Positions 31,230-44,116 of a stretch of DNA of 64,000 nucleotides are shown one piece after another. The translations under genes and the position numbers were made by a program. Origin of the DNA: Tubulanus polymorphus (taxonomy: Eukaryota > Nemertea > Palaeonemertea > Tubulaniformes > Tubulanidae). Under the pieces are notes generated by a model, which saw nothing but the letters and a program-made list of their open reading frames with translations, did no database searches and was not told the DNA's origin. The stretch covers positions 15,904,001 through 15,968,000 of the forward strand of contig NC_134025.1 in the NCBI RefSeq assembly GCF_964204645.1, given 5' to 3'. Numbering within the stretch: position 1 is the first letter of the stretch; every line of letters begins with the position of its first letter.

Positions 31230-33460
31230 CAAAGTGGTTTACCTCGAATAGTATTTAGTCAGTGTGTTGACGATACAGAATACGTGTAAATGGGATGAAT
31301 TGTTGTCGTTCCTAATTAGGTGGATTCTTCAGTAAATTACATAGTTGAATACATGGCAGTACGTACAAGTTGTATGCAGTGGTGATAGGATTTAAATATG
31401 GAATACAGCAGACGAGAATTCAATTAATTAAGAATTAACTACACATCACAAAAAGACACATCATTTGAATAGGAATAAATCAAGTTAAAATTCAATAATG
31501 TTGTCAAATATTGTGTCTTGGTTTGTTTATTTAGGAAATAAATATATGAAGTCTCATGGTTGTGCTGATGGTTGTCAAGGATACCATTTAGTAAAATGAG
31601 AAAAATATCTAAATTTTGTATAGAAACTAAATTTATTCATTACATATTCAAAAATAATACTTATCAAATAACAATATGTGATAAAAACTCTGTTAACATT
31701 TTAAAAATGAATAAATGCTTATCGGTAAATACAGTGAATTAGCATTAAAGAGATTTGTCATATAAAACTATGATTCGTTTAACATGGATGACATCATCAG
31801 ACATTGAATGGTTGTTGATTAAATTGATTTCAATGTTTGGATCGTTAACCAAATAAGGCTGCCTCCCAAAATCCTACTACAGTGTATAAAATTGTAGTTG
31901 CCAAGTGTATAGAAGGATAGACTATAAAAATATAAAAGTGCCTTGTTAAATATCTTAATGGCATGATTAATTTGCGTTTTAGAATCAAAAATAGAATGCA
32001 TGAAATACCAAGTCCATGTCCACTTGGGGAGTGGTTTTGATACTCAACCATCTACGATAGTGTCTGGGTGTCATATTGGCAGTGAATTAATATTATAAAC
32101 TGATTGGTACATAACAATGCTTTAATATGGTTGATTAATACATGTACACCAAAGTAATTTGTCAGAAGTTAATGTTTTTCTACTACTGCTTTGAACTTAG
32201 ATGAATTATAAAGTAATTAATCAAACATAAGAAGTTGAATTATCAAACTTCAATGAAATTAAGATATATTATTAGAAATGATTAGATAACGCCAGTTGGA
32301 CATAGATATTTCAATCTGGCAGGCTTGTGTCGGAATCATTGTCCTCGTATTTGCATAAAATTAAGATATAATAACAGAAATGACATAGAAATTAATAACG
32401 CAGGCTAGCGTCGGAATCATTGTCCTCGAATTTGCATAAAATTAAGATATAATAACAGAAATGATTTGATAACACCTGTTGGACATAGATATTTAAATCC
32501 TGCAGGTAAACATTGGAATTATTGTCGTAGTACTGTTTAAAATTACGTTATAGTAACAGAAATGATTCGATTACACTAGTTGGACATAGATATTCTAATC
32601 CAGCAGGCAAGCGTCATAATCATCATCCTCATCCAGTAGACGGGCGTCAGGATCTTCAGAAAAATTGTTTTGAGTTGTGACAGCTGGTTTGTTACTCCCT
32701 GCCGAATTAAAATATTTATTAGACCATTATTCATGTTGCCATGATAAATATATTTTTGGGCATTAAGTGGTGGGACATTATATGAGGGGATTTTCCTAGT
32801 AATTTGATTTCAATCAATTTTGTTTTCATGGAAGAAAATTGCGGTGATTGGATCATGAAAATTAGCAATTGCGTGATAATATTGCACGATATTTTGACGA
32901 GGGATAGTGAAATTTTATAACAATGAGTATCAAAACATACTGAAAGTTTGTTACTAACTAATAATGAAGTGAATAAGTGAATACATACAGGTTATTTTTG
33001 ATGAACGGATTACATGCATTTGGTTTTAGACCTTGCACGTATAGTTTAATTTGTTTAGAAGTTTGAGTTTAGACTAAATTTTGTATTTAGCCAGCTATTA
33101 ACTAATGATGTGTATTTTTAGGAGGATATATAATTTACCCGAGGTGGAGGCTTTATGCTGTTTTTTAATGTCATTTTCTGCCGTAGAGTCACCTGTAAAT
33201 ATACATACAGTAATTTCATATAATATCCAACAAATTTTGAAAACAATATTTAGCACAATACATCAGAAGGTTCTGTCTATAGAGGTAATGCTGGATTTTG
33301 AAAATTTTAACTGGTACAGTCAATTATTTGGTTATATTTTGGTAAGCTTGCACACCTTGAACCGTACAAACAAGAAATTTATTTATTTTTGAACCAGTTT
33401 GAACGAAATGTTGAATATCTGGTAGCATATAAGGCAAAGTTTAATATATGTCGGGAATCG
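31230..33460. other. Gene-free AT-rich region between Polinton and OB-fold gene
   Basis: No supported ORF. It includes, at 32010-32050, a sequence matching the left end of the 59.88-kb TIR element (TCCACTTGGGGAGTGGTTTT, then CTCAAC.ATCTA), and the tandem repeat listed next. Confidence 0.45.
32262..32640. repeat. Diverged ~115-bp tandem repeat, about 3.5 copies
   Basis: The unit runs AATTAAGATATAATAACAGA, AATGATT.GATAACA, TTGGACATAGATATT, GCAGGC, CATTGTCCTCG. Copies start near 32262, 32360, 32440 and 32540, with one shortened copy. Confidence 0.75.
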
Positions 33461-33469
33461 TCCTTTTGA

Positions 33470-34970
33470 AAATCATTTAGAATACCTAAAATCTTTAGTT
33501 GAAGTTGCCCAATTTCAGTCATGCATTCAATGACGTCTTGTTCCATGTCTTGATTTCCATTGTCTCGATTATTTGAAGAAGTAGGTTCTTTTCTACGGAA
33601 TAAGTGGTAACTTCATCATTTGTTGAAATTGATGACCCATAATAGAGAAGAGGAGTTTCTGATTCAATGCCTAGGAAGGTAACATTTGCGATTGTCCCTT
33701 CAGGAGTTTTTAACTGAAAATAACATATGCATATAACATGAAAATAAGATTTAGATAGTGTCCAATTATATGGATAAGGTGTTTAAGGTCTTTTTAAAGG
33801 TTTATTTGTGTATTTGTGCGCAAGTAGGGGCGTTATGAGAAATTTATTTTTGAAAATTATCTTTAGCTATCTTACTGTGATTTCTGTTTTATAAGATCTG
33901 AGTTGTTTGATATTATCTTTGGTTGTTGCAGTTCCCAGGTGTATGATGGTAGTTCTGTCCACTAGTATTATTGGAGATTATGATTAATCTGCCCACAAAA
34001 CAACGTCAATATTGGCAGTTTTGTCATCTACAACCTTGTTTCTGACTTTAATGTTAGCACCAGTGGCTGTAATTTTAACTTCCCTAGGTTCTTCGTACTG
34101 GAAATAAGGTAAAACAGAAATATTTGTAATCATTACGAGAAATATCTTTAATAATAAAGTGAATAGGCCTGAAATGAGTATTTTTACAGTTGATTGTGAT
34201 TAGTTTATATCCTGTCATGTGACTCAATATTCATAACAGTTTAATTGGAAAAATTATTGGACAGCTCGGGATTAATTTAACAGCATGACAGCGTACCTGA
34301 TTATCAAATCAGAACTTTTTGGCTGGACAGCTATTACGTGGCCAATAATTCCCTAACCCGGACATGAATGCTTTGTGGCATAATTACCAGAAAGCGAGCT
34401 AAGGTATTAATAGTTTATTTTTACATATGAATGCAGTATGGTAGCTTATTATAAATGATAGAGGCTCTAGGCATCATAAGTCAATTTCTTATGTACATAA
34501 TGGTTTAATGTTTGTATACGAGTATGAAAAGTAATTCTGGAGGTTATTAATTTACCTTTACGATTCTTCAAGTTATACTGGACAAAATGGAGTCAGTATC
34601 ATTGAACTTGATTTCGGCAATATAACGTGCCACTGGAGCTATTTCTATAATTAAAGCTCTGGGTTCTTCAACCACATTTTGAGGAACATAGATCTTTTTT
34701 GTTTTGGTAATAACACACTTGATAATAGCATATGTTTCTTTCCTATTTCAAAATTCCTTAGTAGAACCGAGTTGCCTTCTTTTAATTTTCCATCTATGCA
34801 GTCTTCATAACTTATAGCCTTGCACGTTCTATCTTCATCGCAGATTGCATATTCATATTTGTTTGTATGTTGGTTAAAGGGCAAATGCCATCAAAATAGT
34901 ACTTTCCACGATTTCTTTACCAGAAGAAACTTTAGTATACATATAACGACCTGAGATGTGACTTACTGAA
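33470..34970 (-). pseudogene. OB-fold (RPA-like) ssDNA-binding protein, three exons, decayed
   Basis: Minus-strand exons are about 34970-34560, 34097-33876 (acceptor TTTCCAG, donor ACA|GTAAGA) and about 33715-33480 (acceptor TTATTTTCAG). Exon 1 has a GRYMYTKVSSGK strand, CDEDRTCKAISYEDCIDGKL and SVLLRNFEIGKKHML. Exon 2 has VRNKVVDDKTANIDVVLWAD, the strand-loop-strand pattern of an RPA-type OB fold. Exon 3 begins LKTPEGTIANVTFLGIESET. Stops lie in exon 2 after VLWAD and a frameshift in exon 1. Proteins of this kind bind single-stranded DNA, and similar ones occur in mobile elements. Host origin is also possible. Confidence 0.45.
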
Positions 34971-35269
34971 AAAAGGAGCATGAATTAGCCGTAATAGTTA
35001 GCGGAATATTCATCTATTTATCCTTCACTACGTGCGTATAGTTCATATTCAACCCGTGGGTGGCGCTATCTGTGATGTTAACCATGACAATCAACACAAG
35101 CACATGTGTGCGCTAGTACGCGTAGGCTATGTATAATCGTTAAAATGAACATCATTTGTTAACCGTATTCACCGACCTACAGTGCTACTCACTAATATAC
35201 TATTCCCACTACGTGGCGCTGCGATGACGAGAGACGTGGTTTTTAGTTGTTCTCGGTGAGTTATTTTTT

Positions 35270-35690
35270 TCTTTTAGTTGCTTTGGTAGCGACTTGGAAG
35301 ACTGTATTTGGTGTGCAGCCGGTATATATCCTTAAGAGAGATATCGTTTTATTTTCGCTTTGGTAGCGATATGGAAGACTGTATTTGGTATGCAGCCGGT
35401 ATCTTTCCTTAAGAGAGATATCGTTTTATTTTCGCTTTGGTAGCGATTTGGAAGACTGTATTTGGTATGCAGCCAATATCTCTCCTTAAGAGAGGTATCG
35501 TTGTTTTATCGCTTTGGTAGCGATTGGAAGACCGTTTTTGGTATGCTGCCCGTATCTTTCCTTTTAGAGAGATATCGTTGTTTTATAGCTTTGGTAGCGA
35601 TTTTTAGATATGTTTTTTGGTTTGTAGCCAGTATCTTTGGGAGATATCGGTTTTATTTTGTCGTTTTGGTGACGACGGAAGACTGTTTTA
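35270..35690 (+). repeat. ~77-bp tandem repeat at the DIRS 5' end (5-6 copies)
   Basis: Each unit has GCTTTGGTAGCGAT, GGAAGACTGTATTTGGTATG, CAGCCGGTATCT and TTAAGAGAGATATCG. Copies start near 35279, 35357, 35434, 35508, 35588 and 35658. It may be the element's promoter/terminal repeat region. Confidence 0.8.
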
Positions 35691-35984
35691 GTAGATTTTC
35701 TCGTTATTATAGGTCCATGGTCAAACGTTTAGTTGCGTGCTTTGTAGTCGTTCAATTTTGCCCGTTTATAGCCTGGTCTGCGTGTGTATTCTCTGAATGT
35801 GTTTGGCCTTGGTCTCGGCCAATTGATCTTGTGCCGTTGTTCCGTGGGCGGGCAGTGATCTGTTGAAGATAATAACTTTGCGTTTGGCTGGTTTTTGGTT
35901 TTCAATTTTGTGAGCGATATGTTGGTTTTAATACATTGTTTGATACGGCGTTTTCTGTTATTTCCACAATTTTGTTTTTCAGTT

Positions 35985-37062
35985 ATGGAGTCTGATTTGT
36001 TGAAACAGCGTGACGCGCTGGTGGATAAAGACCTGTTTGGGCTTTTTACAAAGCTGAAGGATAACCCTGGGGAGCCGTCTATTTTGGCACGTTTGGAAAA
36101 GTGCAAACCCCTGGATAACGCACCGCCGCAGTATATTAAAGACTGTGTTTTTAATTTGACAGGTACTTATTTTTCGGCACTGTGGATTTAATGTTCGCTT
36201 TATATTAGTTTTAGTGTCGGTCTGCTATCTGCATTGGTCTGCATTGTTATTTCTTCTGAGTGTAATTTTTTGTATTTTGCGTTTTCAGGGAAGAAAGCCG
36301 AAGATTCGTTAGATTTTCTTGCTTGGAAAGAGGATAGGATGGCTTTTCTCGCTCATCACTTGATCATACATGCTAACTCAGTGTCTTCTTCGCTACCACA
36401 GTGCCCTAAACGGAAGAGCGAATCTCAGAAACCCGTAGAACCTGTGGATGTTCCTTCATCTTCCATTGAAGGAAGAATTGATGAGCTCGAAAAGAAGTTG
36501 AAGGAAGGCGAAGACGAGGACGTCGACTCAGCGGTAGAAAAGGTGAGAGCAGCCTGTCGCCGGCCTAAGAATTATTTTGATAGGTGTTTTCTACTGGGGT
36601 GCCTCGAGAATTTAGACGAGGTCGCTACTTGGTGCCAGCACGAAAAAGCGAAATTTTATAAGTCTGTTAAGTCTTAGGACATTGAAAGACAATTTCGATT
36701 GTGGCTCTCTGCAGCACCTTGCCCTTAGGCTTATTGGCTCCACTGACGACGACAAGGTTGCCAAGGTCACATCAAAGTGGAGGAAAGAGTTCAAAGAAAA
36801 AGATCCCGAAAAGAAGACGCCCACAGACACTGTGGAATCCACGTCGACTGCAAACCACTAGATGCCTTTTGGTTATAATACCCCGTTTGGGCCTTGGGGA
36901 TCATGGGGTTTTCCGGGACAGGGTGGATTTAATTTCCAGCGGAATTTTTCCCCTAGGGGTAGATTTTACCGTCCCAATTGGGGCCGTAATTCTACTTGCT
37001 TCATGTGCCAGAAGCCTGGGCATTTCGTGAAAGACTGCCCTGATATTAAGGGCAAAAATTAA
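35985..37062 (+). pseudogene. DIRS gag-like protein with spliced first exon and CCHC knuckle
   Basis: Exon 1 is 35985-36162 (MESDLLKQRDALVDKDLFGL to VFNLTG), donor GACAG|GTACTT. Exon 2 starts 36289 after TTTTCAG and continues KKAEDSLDFLAWKEDRMAF. A coiled-coil/acidic part (ELEKKLKEGEDEDVDSAVEK) is followed by LGCLENLDEVATWCQHEK. A frameshift near 36670 and a stop at 36859 precede a Gly/Phe/Arg-rich tail with the zinc knuckle CFMCQKPGHFVKDC (36997-37038). It would package element RNA. Intron phase is preserved across the junction. Confidence 0.65.
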
Positions 37063-37421
37063 TAATATGTTGGTGCTTTAGCATTTTTCTATTTATAGGG
37101 CTTAAGATAGTTTTGGACGAATCGGGATGTCTATGGGTTGATCGGGGTCGTTTCCTCCAACCCTACAGTGTATATTGTTTGGCATCGAAGCCGCAGTAGA
37201 TTTTGATGTTTGTCAGTATTAAAATTTAAGTCTTTGTATTTTGATTTTCCATTAGGTGTTTTTGTTAGTTTTTTGGGTTTCTGCTTTCTGGTCACAGCCA
37301 CACGAGCTTGCCGTCATGGTTCTCCATGCTGATCGGAAGGCTGGGCTGGTCTCCTCCTTTTGGATAATTTTTGGATTATGATTCTTATTCTTTCTAGGTC
37401 ACGATAGGAAATCGGGCGGCC

Positions 37422-39151
37422 TTGGTATCCGATTGTGAGGGATTCGTTCAGCCTCCCGACCAGCATGCTATTCTCGGTGATACAGGTTATCCCATGGTTA
37501 CAGGACCACATACGGATTCTGTTGGGAACTCTAGTTCTGCGTGTACCCCTATTTCGGCGGAAGATGTGGCCAAGGAACCGTTAATCTATCGCCATCTTTC
37601 TGTAGATGACCTCTTGTTTCCGGACACGGACGCCTTTTATGCTGGTAACCTGCTGAACCACGATGAGGAGTGGGCATTTATTTTCAGTAAACTTTACACT
37701 CTACCCGATATTCAAGGTTGGGTTAAAAAAGGGGTTCAAGTTCCAGATTTTTTCCGGTGTTTCAGGGGTCAATATAAAGGCGAAAATTATAGTTTCGCTT
37801 CGCCACCCCCTCGCATATTTAGATATGCCGGGATTTGTGATACCTTTCGGTCTTTTATTTTGCAGACGCTGGCATCTCGCCTGCGAAATGGATCAATCCG
37901 GGTTTGGGGAAAAGTTGGTTCATGCACGCCCCCGTTACTTGTAATGCCCCTGACTGTGGAGCCGAGTAAACCTCGATTATGTCACGACGAGAGATTTTTA
38001 AATCTCTGGATTAAAGATTCACCTTTCAATCTAGAAACCCTGAATATGATACCACGACTGTGTGATGAAGGTTTTTTCATGTCTACTCTTGATGATAAAA
38101 GTGGGTACGACCATGTACGAGTGACTGATGGAAGCGAGACCTTTTTGGGTTTTGAATGGGAAAGCTTTTACTACGTTTATAGAGTGCTTCCTTTCGGCTT
38201 TTGTTTACCAAAAGATCGGCATGGTAGCTTCTGAATACATTAGATCGCTAGGGGTCGCCATCCTCCAGTATATAGATGACCGTTTTGTCGGTGAATTTTA
38301 TTGCTCAGATATAACGGGCTTAGAAAGGGGCAACTTGGCAGCGTATATCGCTTGCGAGATTCTAATTCGGCTAGGTTATTTTTTGAATTTACAGAAGTCA
38401 GTTTGTAAGCCTGATAATACGGCGCGGTGGTTAGGCATGATTGTTGATTCTTTAAGAATGTGTCTTCGGCTACCCCAGGATAAAAAGATCAAGTTCGCAA
38501 AGTTGCGGGAGTTCATTTTGAATTCGTCGGAAGTAGACATCAAGACAATGCAGCGCTTCGTGGGAAAGTTGATTTCTTTCTCCCTGGCCGTTCACGCTAC
38601 AAAGATATTCACGAAAGAGGCAAACAAGGAGAATTCCTCCGCCTCAAAAAATTATCGTCGTATTCCAGTTAAAGGAGAGTTGAGAGAGGAAGTATGCTAC
38701 TGGCGTTTTCTGGATGATTGGGATGGCGTTATGAAATGGAGAGGGGAATGCCATAAAGCTGTTACTTTACAGTCTGACTCCTCTGGTTTTCGATGGGGGG
38801 GGGGGGGGGGTTATGGAGTTGGATGGATGTAACGTAGAGGTAGGAGACTACTGGGAGCCTTCTATTTTGTCCTCGGCTATTGCCGTGAAAGAAACGTTAG
38901 CGCTGGTGGAGGTGCTACGGGCGTTCTCTGAGCATGTCAAGGATAGCAGGATTGATGCCCTCGTTGATGACAAAACTTTAACAGCGGTATGGGAGGGGTC
39001 CAAGTCGAGGGACCTCAATAATGCCGTTAAAACTCTTTTCAAGAAACTCTTTTCTGACCTGAATATATATTTGAAGTTGCATTTTGTACCTTCCCAGGAA
39101 AATTTGGCCGATGCACCATCAAACAAATTTCGAAGAGTGATGCTACTTTGA
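37422..39151 (+). pseudogene. DIRS reverse transcriptase-RNase H, frameshifted
   Basis: RT signatures are PLTVEPSKPRLCHDERFLNL, STLDDKSGYDHV (motif A with catalytic Asp), VLPFGF (motif B) and, in a second frame, ILQYIDDRFVG (motif C, YIDD). A frameshift lies near 38190 and another at the G16 run (38795-38810), right after the RNase H start LQSDSSGFRWG. RNase H then continues in a third frame with IAVKETLALVEVL and HFVPSQENLADAPS (catalytic Asp/His region). The GKSGYDHV-type motif A and lack of an integrase place it in the DIRS order. Confidence 0.75.
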
Positions 39152-39771
39152 CCCACGATTGCTGGGAAAACGTGCAGAATTGGTTTGGCGGATTTAGTGG
39201 CTTTGGATTCTAATTTGGATTCTAATACCATGAAACTAGGGATGGGACTCCACTACGGCACTTTACTCCTTGGCCCACGCCATTCCCAGCGGGGGTCGAT
39301 GTTTTCGCCCAAGATTGTTATGTATTCCCCCCGTTCTCCCGGGTCGCTGCGGTTATCCGTTTTGTGAGTTTGTTTAGGGTACCAACATCTTTGGTTGTGC
39401 CGTTTTGGCACCATCGACCGTTCTGGTGGCCGCTGCTGCTCAGCTTGGCTTCTGAGATAAAGCTTTTAGGTCGCAGAGGTGATATGAATGTTTTGTTGTA
39501 CCCTAGCAAGGATGGTTTTTGCGCTGATGAGAAAGGTCTGCCTTTTGATCTGTATGTTGCAAGGCTAGAAGGGCAATCCTAACGTGTCGATGGTAATAAA
39601 TATTTGTTTTCAAAACATATCTTGTATTTCATTCAGTCTTTGGTTCTTCGAGAGGAATTGAAATATCTTATTGACAATCGAATGGCGCAGATTGACGAAT
39701 TGACTTTGGGAACGAAATATGGAAAACAGAAGGGGAGTTTGGTGAATGAACTCGAGTGTTAACTCCAAGTT

Positions 39772-40833
39772 ATGGATCAGAATAAAACTGTTTTAAATGT
39801 CGTTCCCGGGGACATATGTGGTTTCCTGATTTCCAAGGATTCCAAGGGAAAGACAATTGTACATTTCGATCATTGCCCGTTTAGGGGAAGTAAGGCTAAA
39901 AATCCTGGTTGTCTCTGTCCAAGGCGCCTGGCGGCAGGTACTGTTGATTCGTACATAGGCAAATTAAGAGCCTATTTTAACGAGTTGGGTCGCGTAGGGA
40001 GGTGGCAACCCTTCACCGGCCTCGGAAATCCAGTGTTTTCGCCTACAGTGGATAGGTATTTACTGGCAATCAAAAGGGAACAGTCGTGGGCGGCCGTGAT
40101 TCCTACCCAAGCCTGTCCTATTTTACCCAGCAAATTTAGGAAGCTACTTTCTTATATTAACAGCAAGTTTTTCTTCGAAGAAAGTGTCTCTGCGCAGTTT
40201 ATCTTGCTTAGAGATTTTGCGTTTTTCGCGTGCCTTATCTGGGCTGGAGATGGGGGCTCGGATTTTGGTAGAATTAGGTTTAACAATGTACTTATAAAGA
40301 CTGACTCAACAGAGGCGATTTTTAACCTTACTTTTGGGAAAACGCTTCGGGGTACAACTAAGCCGGTGGTAATCCAGAAACTGGAAGATTCGTAGTTATG
40401 CCCAGTTAGAGGGCTGCAAAGGTACTGCGATTTTTGTAAGGATGCTAATATATCTTTGAACAATGGTTTCTTGTTTAGGGTTACTGATGGCCGCGATGAT
40501 ACTTAATAAACCCTTCGTTGGCTCTGCGATTAACAGCCGCCTTAAGGGTTATTTGTTAGCCTTGGGTATGGACGAGGGCGAGAGTGTGCATAGTTTCAGA
40601 GTAGGTACCTTTGTGATTTTAGCTACGTCGGGAACAGCGTGGACGACGTCACTAGTTACATGGGCTGGGGAAGAGGATCAAGCATGCCCAAGTATTACAG
40701 TGCCATTGACAGGGTTATGACAACCCGTGCAAAGGCTAAATACGTAGGCGCGGCGTTATCGGCTGAAAGATCCATTGATCCAAAGCGTGAGTACGATGTA
40801 TCGAACAGAGTGAATGATTTTGTTAAGCTTTAG
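39772..40833 (+). pseudogene. DIRS tyrosine recombinase, frameshifted
   Basis: The N-terminal part (39772-40395) has CPFRGSKAKNPGCLCPRRLA, a core-binding domain VDSYIGKLRAYFNELGR and the first catalytic Arg region DFGRIRFNN. After a stop near 40393, other frames give LQRYCDFCKDANISLNNG, then VHSFRVG (the H-x-x-R box) and MPKYYSAIDRVM with the nucleophilic Tyr (40687-40701). The R-H-R-Y set is thus all present but in three frames. It would integrate the element's circular cDNA. Confidence 0.7.
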
Positions 40834-41019
40834 GCCCGGGTTGACTGTTTTTGATACATGAATAAATATTATGTATAATTTAGAGGGTAGCCTTTATTTG
40901 TTTTTTATGTTTTGGGTTTTGGGTGTTGTTTTTTGTTCATTCCTTACGTTTCGGCGATGATGGGTTGTTGGCATGGGCGATTCTTTTCCCAACACCTAAA
41001 TATCTGGAGCGTCATCGCA

Positions 41020-41590
41020 CAACAGGAGTGATAATATATTACTATTATTATTACATATACAATGGTAGCAACACTATACAATGGTAAGAGTTTATATATT
41101 CAAATCACTCCCAAAACGATAAAATACAGCATGAACTGTCTAGTGAAATGACTGGAAGCCGCGAGCTTTTGTCAGAGATGACGTCAGAAACACGCACCTG
41201 CCAAGATAAACAATAACGGTGAGCACGTGCTGAAATTGCCGATTTAAAAGTCATATTTCTCAGGATTGGCTGAACTAAAGTTCAAACCAGTTCCATATAT
41301 GATATTTGTGAATACATCACATTTGAAAATGAATTTTACACAATATTCTACTTTGATGGCATATGCTCTTTAAGTTATGCTCTTTAGCAGCTATCAGGAC
41401 TTTCACAGGTTTGGTATAAAATTTTCTGTTGTTGAGCACTATGTGTCTTAGAGAAAGCATCTGTAAAAGAATAAGAAGTAATTGGTTATAAGCATTTGAG
41501 ATGATGTTTAGTGTTTTTTTTCCATTTGCAGACAGGAAATCAATAATGCAGTGGTACAGATGTATGTTTTAGTCGAGTATAGTTTCACTG
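41020..41590. other. Noncoding spacer between DIRS and Helentron
   Basis: Probably the 3' part of the Helentron. No gene or clear terminal hairpin recognised. Confidence 0.35.
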
Positions 41591-41593
41591 TAT

Positions 41594-44107
41594 TCAAAAT
41601 AAAGAACAGTAAATCATACTGTGGTCTGACCAGTAGGTGTCAATAATTCCTACTTCAATGTTGGACCCCGACACGTTGGTGAAGATGGGGTCAAGTGTGC
41701 TCCCATGTTTAGTTGTTGGATGTTTTACAAGTTGGTGGCAATTAAACTTGTTTACCATGAACCCAGCTCATTGTAGTCAGTTGAATGAACGATGGATTTC
41801 ATGTTGAAATATCCTATAATTACTAATGGGCTATGCAAGTCTAGGTGATTTGACAATGCATTCATAGAGTAGAATAGGGTTCCTAATGAACATTGTGGTG
41901 ACTCGTAAACGAAGACAATTTGGTGAGGTCTGTGCATATATCGCACCTGGTTGCTAATATAAGATTCTAGAAGGTGTATATTGCTTTTGTAGTATGCAAT
42001 TAGGCCATGTGGTGGTCTAAATGCAGTAGTAAGATGTTGGGGCATGTCATTGCGAATAATTTCGTTGTCTGGCATGTCAATTTCAGATTCTTGGTCAGAA
42101 CAAATAAGTGTTGACTCAGAAAATCCACTTATGTCAGCAGCTTTGACGTTTGGGTTGTCTTTGATATCAAGATAATGTTTTGAGTATGACCTTGCATTTT
42201 GATATATGATTTTTAATGCAAAAGGCAAAGTTGAATACAGAGGTGTGTAACACACCTGTAATTGTCTGTTTTGGCACATATATTCCATATGTTGGATGAC
42301 ATGTGAAGATACAGGTATTTTTGCATTTAGATTAAGTATGTGCAAACCTGACAATTGTTTTACACGACTGAGGGCAACATAGTGTGAATGAGTTAGTATG
42401 GATGCAGGTGTTTTGGCTCCAGTACTCATGTCAACAACTATTGTTTCAAATGTTCCACCTTTGGCACGATGAATTGTTCTGCCTGAACTGGGCATAAGCG
42501 GAAATTGAGTTCTCTGAACAGTGACATTTCTGACAGTGAACGAACGCTTCAGTGGAAATATTGGAGTCCAGCTAGCAGTTATCTGGTCAGTAAAAAAACA
42601 TCTATATTTGTTTCTTTGTTGTTTGCCTACATCAGTATTACGGAACTCTACCCTTATTATGGATGGTCGATCACTGGTATTATTATCAAATTGTATTTTT
42701 TCACAGTGTACTCAGATCCATTAATCATACCATCATCGACTGAAATGTTAACTGTTGTAATATAAATCAATGACTCGGCAACGTTTAAAATTCTTGGAAG
42801 GCCACTTGCATCTACATAAGTTTTACAGTTTTCACAGGCATATAATACTTTAGTTTTTACTGAACTACATATATCTGTTAAGACAACGTCTGTACATTTT
42901 ATTGATACTTTAACTGATGAGACAGCATTAAATATCTGGTCATTGTGTTTCAGAGCTTGGATTTTTAGAGGGGAAAACTGCGGAGCAGATTTAGGATATA
43001 TTGTATCAGATGAAGAGACTATACGAGACTTCAAAATGTCTTTGTCTAAGTGGGACAAATTGTTGGTTCTCAAATGATTCAAAAGCTCAGCGGGACAAAT
43101 TGTTGGTTCTCAAATGATTCAAAAGCTCAGCAAAAGGTAAATCTTATTTTTGTCTCATAATCTAATGAAGTTCGTAAATTTTGAAATTGTCCAGCCATAG
43201 ATTATTAGCAAATGCAGCATATTCTTTAGCTACTGGTTGAAATATAAACCAATCCATCACTGGTTTTAATTGGTAGAGGTCTTTACAATCGTCAGGATTT
43301 TCTCCTGGTAAAGAGTATAGAGAGCGCAACAAGTACTGATGAATAACCTTAATTCCAATAGATTTTCCACATCCAGCCGAGCCTGTACATAAAATGTGGC
43401 ATTTTGTCATTAGTTCGATTTATATGCTGTGCTATATGTGTAAATATTTCATTCTGTCTCTTATTTAGTGATTGCAATAATGCATGATATTCAGGTTCAG
43501 TAATTCTTTTAGGAAGCAGAGAAACTTCAAAATTGTAGTTCACTGATGTCAAACCTATGTCTGGTGCCAAGTCATAGATGCGTCGGTGAGTTGGCCGATC
43601 AGGATCAAAGAACATAATTTCCATTCTCAAAGTCTGGTCATTGTAAGGTAGCTGTTCATCAGTATCTACATTTAAATTATCCATAGTTTCTATAACTGAT
43701 TTCAGGTCATCATTGTGTGCTTCAAACTTTTACATAATCATACTGATTTGTGCTGTGTAGGATTTGAAAGCAGTCTCATAAGAATCAAAGTCACGTAGAT
43801 CTTTCTTTGCGCCATGGTACATACGGCAATAAACGTTCCCGAAAGAAATTTTCTGAGTCAGAGCGTTTGTTGTAATTAACAAAGCGTACAATTCGAGCAT
43901 TTGGTTTTAGCTTTACTTGGCTGTCTGACATATTGCTAGAATGGCCAACACAAGAAGGGTCATCATCAATGTTATCGTCATACTGGCTGGTCTCATAATA
44001 GGATGATTTGTTGTTTTGAACCTCAGACAAATTGAGCAAGGCAATAAATTTTCCAATTCAAGGCATCGTCTTGATGAACTAATATGTTGTCAACTGCTAG
44101 ATTACTT
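41594..44107 (-). pseudogene. Helentron helicase C half and EEP endonuclease
   Basis: Starting from 44107: FVNYNKRSDSENFFRERLLP and VPWRKE (Helitron linker), RQNEIFTHIAQHINR, Walker A GSAGCGKS (about 43385), then the Pif1-like helicase end TIHRAKGGTF and HYVALSRVKQLSGLHIL, where the usual QG is KG. The C-terminal endonuclease/exonuclease/phosphatase domain carries IIYQNARSYSKHYLD, GFSESTLI, PPHGLIAYYKSN, IIGYFNM and, after a frameshift at 41755, GSTLDPIFTN and SDHSMIY ending at TGA 41596-41594. At least five frameshifts or stops are visible. Confidence 0.75.
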
Positions 44108-44116
44108 GAATTTTTT

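Larger units (their letters stand above)
35220..41019 (+). mobile_element. DIRS-like (Ngaro/Pat-type) tyrosine-recombinase retrotransposon
   Basis: It contains, in order, 77-bp tandem repeats, spliced gag with CCHC knuckle, reverse transcriptase/RNase H of DIRS type, and a tyrosine recombinase, all on plus. A short inverted repeat TGCGATGACG (35220-35229) and its complement (41010-41019) brackets it. DIRS elements lack integrase and LTRs, consistent with what is seen. Several frameshifts and stops make it inactive. Confidence 0.75.

Noticed and set aside
32262-32640. Repeat array considered as CRISPR
   Set aside because: The whole ~115-bp unit is repeated and diverged, with no constant repeat/variable spacer pattern, in a eukaryotic context.
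33105-33392. 95-codon plus-strand ORF
   Set aside because: AT-rich, hydrophobic, no motif, and next to minus-strand exons of the OB-fold gene; likely chance.
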